64,000 bases of DNA from Paenimyroides baculatum (GTDB taxonomy: Bacteria; Bacteroidota; Bacteroidia; Flavobacteriales; Flavobacteriaceae), in assembly GCF_008629655.1 (NCBI RefSeq), contig NZ_VWSG01000003.1, positions 324,933 to 388,932 on the forward strand, read 5' to 3'. The notes beneath the pieces were generated by a model. It saw only the letters and a program-made list of their open reading frames with translations. It ran no database searches and was not told the origin of the DNA. Made by a program: the position numbers and the translations under genes. Below are positions 59,163 through 64,000 of the stretch, piece after piece (position 1 is the stretch's first letter; each line of letters begins with the position of its first letter).

Positions 59163-59942
59163 ATGAAATATAAAAACTTGCACAAACAATATTTTCACCT
59201 AATTATTGTTAGCGTTGCATCACTTTTAGTCACCAATTGTGCGCCTAAAAAATACACCAATACAAAAATTAACACATCATATATTGAAGTTGCAAATACT
59301 GTTGAAACCAATAACGATATTGATACTTTTTTAAAGCCTTACCGCGACCATATTACCAACGATTTATCGAAAGTTTTAGCTAATAATCCGCAAGATTTGG
59401 ACAAGGCTTCTGAACGATGGCAAAATCCCATGACCAATTTTTATGCCGATGCTATTTTTGAAATTGCTACTCCTGTTTTTGAACAACGAACCGGTAAAAA
59501 AATTGATTTTTGTCTGTTGAATTATGGCGGAATTAGAGCAACTATTGCCAAAGGAGCTATTACCACCCGAACTGCTTACGACATTATGCCGTTTGAAAAC
59601 AATGCGATTGTTTTGGGTTTAAAAGGTGAAACTGTTTACGAACTGGCAAATTTTATTATATCGAATAAAGTAGCGCACCCGTTAAGTGGTATTGAAATTT
59701 TTGTCGATAAAAATCAGTTGGTTAAGGATATAAAGATCAATAATCAATTGATCGATAAAAACAAAACGTATTATGTAATTACGAACGATTATCTGGCAAA
59801 AGGCGGCGATAAAATGGATTTTCTTTTAAAATCGACCGAAAACTATTCGTTAGATTATAAGCTACGAAACATGTTTATTGCCTATTTTACTAAAATTGAC
59901 ACATTGAATCCTTCTGTTAAACCAAGAATAATTTTCGAATAA
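59163..59942 (+). CDS. 5'-nucleotidase C-terminal domain lipoprotein
   Basis: 259 residues from the ATG at 59163, which gives a lipoprotein signal with LVTNC. The domain is the 5'-nucleotidase substrate-binding half: NFYADAIFEIATPVFEQRTG, LLNYGGIRATIAKGAITTRTAYDIMPFENNAI-type residues and ITNDYLAKGGDKMDF. The metal-binding half is encoded separately by the next gene, which overlaps by 1 base (TAATG). The two probably act together in the periplasm. Confidence 0.88.
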   Translation: MKYKNLHKQYFHLIIVSVASLLVTNCAPKKYTNTKINTSYIEVANTVETNNDIDTFLKPYRDHITNDLSKVLANNPQDLDKASERWQNPMTNFYADAIFEIATPVFEQRTGKKIDFCLLNYGGIRATIAKGAITTRTAYDIMPFENNAIVLGLKGETVYELANFIISNKVAHPLSGIEIFVDKNQLVKDIKINNQLIDKNKTYYVITNDYLAKGGDKMDFLLKSTENYSLDYKLRNMFIAYFTKIDTLNPSVKPRIIFE

Positions 59943-60853
59943 TGAAACGTCGCGATTTTATCATACAAACATCGGCTGCCACAGTCATAACATTAACAGG
60001 TTTTGGCTTAAGCAGTTTTTCATCGGCAAAAACAAAACGCATTACCATTTTGCATACCAACGACACGCATAGTCATTTGGATACTTTTCCGCAAACCGAT
60101 GCTAAATTTCCAAATCAAGGGGGCACTGCAAAACGTGCTACTATTTTCAATCAAGTAAAAAACGAAAATCCGCACACGTTGATTTTAGATGCCGGCGATA
60201 TGTTTCAAGGTACACCCTACTTTAATTATTACGGTGGCGAATTGGAAATTAAAGTCATGAATATGTTGCAGTACGATGCCGGAACTTTAGGAAATCATGA
60301 GTTTGACAATGGTATTAACAGTTTGGCAGAGCAAATTCACAAAGCAAATTTTGATATTATTAATGCTAATTACGATTTTAAAAACACGTTAATGGACGGT
60401 TTAAGCAAGCCTTACAAAGTTTTTATTAAAGACGGAATTAAAATTGGTGTGTTTGGTTTAGGGATAAAGCTGGAAGGTTTGGTTAACAAAAGTGAATACG
60501 GCGAAACGGTTTGGAACAATCCTATTGAAATTGCGCAAGATGTTACCCGAATTTTAAAGGATGATTTAAAGTGCGATTTAATCATTTGTTTGTCGCATTT
60601 AGGATATAAATTCGGTAGTAATTCACGAATGATTTCAGATTTGGATTTAGCTGCAAAAACAAAAAACATCGACTTGATTATTGGCGGACACACACATACT
60701 TTTCTTGAAAAACCAACCATTGTTCTTAATGGGGAACAAAAAGAAGTAATTGTAAACCAGGTTGGCTGTTACGGCGTTCGTGTTGGACAAATTGATTTTT
60801 ATTTTGATGAATTTAAAAACAAATCAACAACCGCAAGGGTTATAAATGTGTAA
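59942..60853 (+). CDS. Metallophosphatase half of a split 5'-nucleotidase (UshA-like), Tat-type signal
   Basis: 303 residues. An N-terminal MKRRDFIIQTSAATVITLTG looks like a twin-arginine (RR) signal. Metal-binding motifs follow: ILHTNDTHSH, LDAGDMFQGTPYF, GNHEFDNG, CLSHLGYKFG and IGGHTHTF. It contains only the catalytic domain; the C-terminal domain is in the gene just upstream. The order is reversed relative to the single-chain enzyme. It likely dephosphorylates nucleotides outside the cytoplasm. Confidence 0.9.
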   Translation: MKRRDFIIQTSAATVITLTGFGLSSFSSAKTKRITILHTNDTHSHLDTFPQTDAKFPNQGGTAKRATIFNQVKNENPHTLILDAGDMFQGTPYFNYYGGELEIKVMNMLQYDAGTLGNHEFDNGINSLAEQIHKANFDIINANYDFKNTLMDGLSKPYKVFIKDGIKIGVFGLGIKLEGLVNKSEYGETVWNNPIEIAQDVTRILKDDLKCDLIICLSHLGYKFGSNSRMISDLDLAAKTKNIDLIIGGHTHTFLEKPTIVLNGEQKEVIVNQVGCYGVRVGQIDFYFDEFKNKSTTARVINV

Positions 60854-60857
60854 TAAA

Positions 60858-60884
60858 AAAACGTTCGATTAAATCGAACGTTTA
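60858..60884 (+). terminator. Rho-independent terminator
   Basis: The 10-bp stem aacgttcgat / atcgaacgtt lies just after the nucleotidase stop codon, but its T tract is short. Confidence 0.75.
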
Positions 60885-60908
60885 CATTTTAACTAACTAA
60901 TTCAAATA

Positions 60909-60926
60909 TGATTGCTTTCGCAATCA
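60909..60926 (-). terminator. Stem-loop downstream of the small membrane peptide ORF
   Basis: The perfect 7-bp stem tgattgc / gcaatca closes, on the minus strand, a GAAA tetraloop. No T tract follows, so it may be an RNA-stabilising or weak termination structure. Confidence 0.4.
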
Positions 60927-60960
60927 ATTAACCTTCTTTTACATTGTAGTAATTTCCATT

Positions 60961-61053
60961 TTATAAGTTTGAAAATACTAATACCATTAAGGCAACGTAA
61001 ACAAACAAACTCATAACTCCTTTTAAAACAGATTTCATTTCAATTGATTTCAT
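60961..61053 (-). CDS. Candidate 30-residue single-span membrane peptide
   Basis: The ORF encodes 30 residues: a basic N-terminus MKSIEMKSVLKG followed by a hydrophobic span VMSLFVYVALMVLVF and NL. It lies alone in a 295-base gap between the nucleotidase terminator and ligA. On the same strand a TAATTTTG -7 box lies 22 bases upstream (61075-61082), and a stem-loop lies downstream. I do not recognise a family. A short chance ORF cannot be excluded. Confidence 0.5.
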   Translation of the reverse strand: MKSIEMKSVLKGVMSLFVYVALMVLVFSNL

Positions 61054-61074
61054 ATTGCATTTTTTATTACAACA

Positions 61075-61082
61075 CAAAATTA
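61075..61082 (-). promoter_or_regulatory. Putative -7 promoter box (TAATTTTG) of the small peptide ORF
   Basis: Fits TAnnTTTG on the minus strand, 22 bases upstream of the ATG at 61053. No clear -33 TTG. Confidence 0.4.
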
Positions 61083-61149
61083 CCACAGCTTGGTTATTTG
61101 AATATTTCCTAATTATTAAGTAATTATTACTTCTGTTTTTAAAGAATTA

Positions 61150-63168
<2,019 letters not shown>

Positions 63169-63642
63169 TTATTTTTTTAAGATCGATTTTATCTGCTGAT
63201 ATAATTCACCCTGACTCAATATTCCGCCTTGCTGAATAATATCGAAAATTTCTCCGTTACGATCTCCATCAAAAGATTTTGCCCCAAAACGAATTTCCAC
63301 ATCATTTGCATACAAGTTATCGCCTAACCACTGCAAACCTTCTTTCGTCAAAAAATTTACCCGATCATTCGTGGTTTTTATAACAATTGTATCAATTTCG
63401 ATATCATTAAACTGAAACAGAAAAATATAGTTCTTAGAAAAATGCTCAATGTATTGTGCCGATTTTAAAACACCTTCCCAAACCAAATCTGAAAAAATAT
63501 CAATTTCCTGTTCCGCAATTTCAGGTTTATCAACCTTTAGCTGCTGCCATTCACTTTTATCAATTTGTTGCGATGCCAAAAAATTAGCAAATTCTATGTG
63601 TAGTTCCTCTAACTGCTCTTTTGTTAAACGTGCGTATTTCAT
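63169..63642 (-). CDS. DUF6495 family protein
   Basis: 157 residues from the ATG at 63642; an ATG three codons further upstream is also possible. The protein begins MKYARLTKEQLEELHIEF and has an acidic, helical N-terminus followed by a beta-rich core ending KSFDGDRNGEIFDIIQQGGI. It matches the flavobacterial DUF6495 family of unknown function, commonly beside ligA by my recollection. It precedes ligA by 18 bases on the same strand. Confidence 0.75.
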   Translation of the reverse strand: MKYARLTKEQLEELHIEFANFLASQQIDKSEWQQLKVDKPEIAEQEIDIFSDLVWEGVLKSAQYIEHFSKNYIFLFQFNDIEIDTIVIKTTNDRVNFLTKEGLQWLGDNLYANDVEIRFGAKSFDGDRNGEIFDIIQQGGILSQGELYQQIKSILKK

Positions 63643-63699
63643 TTTAAACATTTTTACAAAAATACAAGGATTAAATTACAGTTAAAAAAAATTTAAAGA

Positions 63700-63840
63700 T
63701 ATTATTAAATTACATTTCCAGTGTAATCCCTTCCGCTGTTGCTACAGTTCGGGCTTTCGCGAGTCGCTCCATCTCCATTGCGAGGTATTTGATGTTGGAT
63801 GTTTGGTGATAGATGTTGGATGAAGATGATTGATACTTCA
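63700..63840. repeat. Degenerate repeat-like intergenic sequence
   Basis: No gene is visible between 63652 and 63884. The stretch holds a GC-richer segment containing tcgggctttcg (63749-63759), which resembles one arm of the palindromic element at 51622-51713, and two copies of GATGTTGGATG (63791-63801, 63812-63822). Confidence 0.35.
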
Positions 63841-63884
63841 AAATCCGTATTAATCCTTGCAATCTGTGGTTATTATAAAACAAG

Positions 63885-63912
63885 AAACCCCGATCTTTTC
63901 AGATCGGGGTTT
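63885..63912 (-). terminator. Terminator of the rRNA operon
   Basis: The 12-bp stem aaaccccgatct / agatcggggttt has a 4-base loop, with a T-rich tail on the minus strand, 9 bases beyond the 5S 3' end. Confidence 0.9.
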
Positions 63913-63921
63913 ATAAAAAAA

Positions 63922-64000
<79 letters not shown>

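Noticed and set aside
63791..63822. CRISPR-like or tandem repeat
   Set aside because: Only two copies of an 11-base motif, no spacer regularity and no cas genes in the window.

Overview
The window is chromosomal DNA of a member of the Bacteroidota, most likely family Flavobacteriaceae. The sequence is AT-rich, with TAnnTTTG-type -7 promoter boxes. It carries a type IX secretion (T9SS) sorting domain, a PorD-like protein, TonB-dependent receptors paired with DUF4249, a Bacteroidota-type omega subunit and a DUF6495 protein. I cannot name genus or species. Most of the window is ordinary core genome; the accessory interest lies between about 30 and 53 kb.

Layout. 1-6.2 kb: the rod-shape and elongasome operon mreB (5' end outside the window), mreC, mreD, mrdA (PBP2) and rodA, then a Lys/Ala-rich secreted coiled-coil protein. 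6.2-17.5 kb: tcdA, a TatD-like hydrolase, a DUF1684 protein, small secreted proteins, a very large phosphoesterase/beta-barrel fusion lipoprotein, an HD-domain protein fused to a Pycsar-type membrane effector domain, an unrecognised 796-residue protein and a DUF1573 protein. 17.6-24.4 kb: a sensor kinase/OmpR regulator pair, a secreted M43 metalloprotease with a T9SS tail, and a BlaI-type repressor/M56 receptor pair whose promoter is packed with inverted repeats. 24.5-30.2 kb: valS, a second DUF1573 protein and monomeric isocitrate dehydrogenase. 30.2-40.8 kb: a solitary OLD-like ATPase-TOPRIM protein, a Nudix hydrolase, a LytS/LytTR pair facing a beta-barrel receptor, a TonB receptor with its DUF4249 lipoprotein, and a toxin-antitoxin cassette.

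40.9-52.5 kb is the most distinctive block. It is a one-directional run that reads as an aryl-CoA to gentisate catabolic pathway: flavin reductase, bifunctional salicylyl-CoA 5-hydroxylase-like flavoprotein, aryl-CoA ligase, thioesterase, nitrilase, gentisate 1,2-dioxygenase-like cupin, fumarylacetoacetate-hydrolase-family enzyme and maleate cis-trans isomerase. A DinB-fold protein, a TIMP-like secreted protein, a lipoprotein and an AlkD-like protein are interspersed. The inferred flow is aromatic acid (possibly released from a nitrile) to aryl-CoA, to gentisyl-CoA, to gentisate, to maleylpyruvate. Two exits are possible: hydrolysis to maleate plus pyruvate with isomerisation to fumarate, or a thiol-dependent isomerisation by the DinB-fold protein.

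52.6-64 kb is core again, largely on the minus strand: recN, porD-like, coaBC, rpoZ, bamD, ferritin, dapA, a 5'-nucleotidase split into two overlapping genes (plus strand), a candidate 30-residue membrane peptide, ligA and a DUF6495 gene. The 3' end of a 5S rRNA gene at the right edge shows that an rRNA operon on the minus strand begins beyond the window. Two palindromic intergenic elements flank the maleate isomerase gene, and a degenerate third candidate lies near the 5S gene. No insertion sequence, prophage, tRNA or CRISPR array was seen. No stretch longer than about 300 bases lacks a feature.
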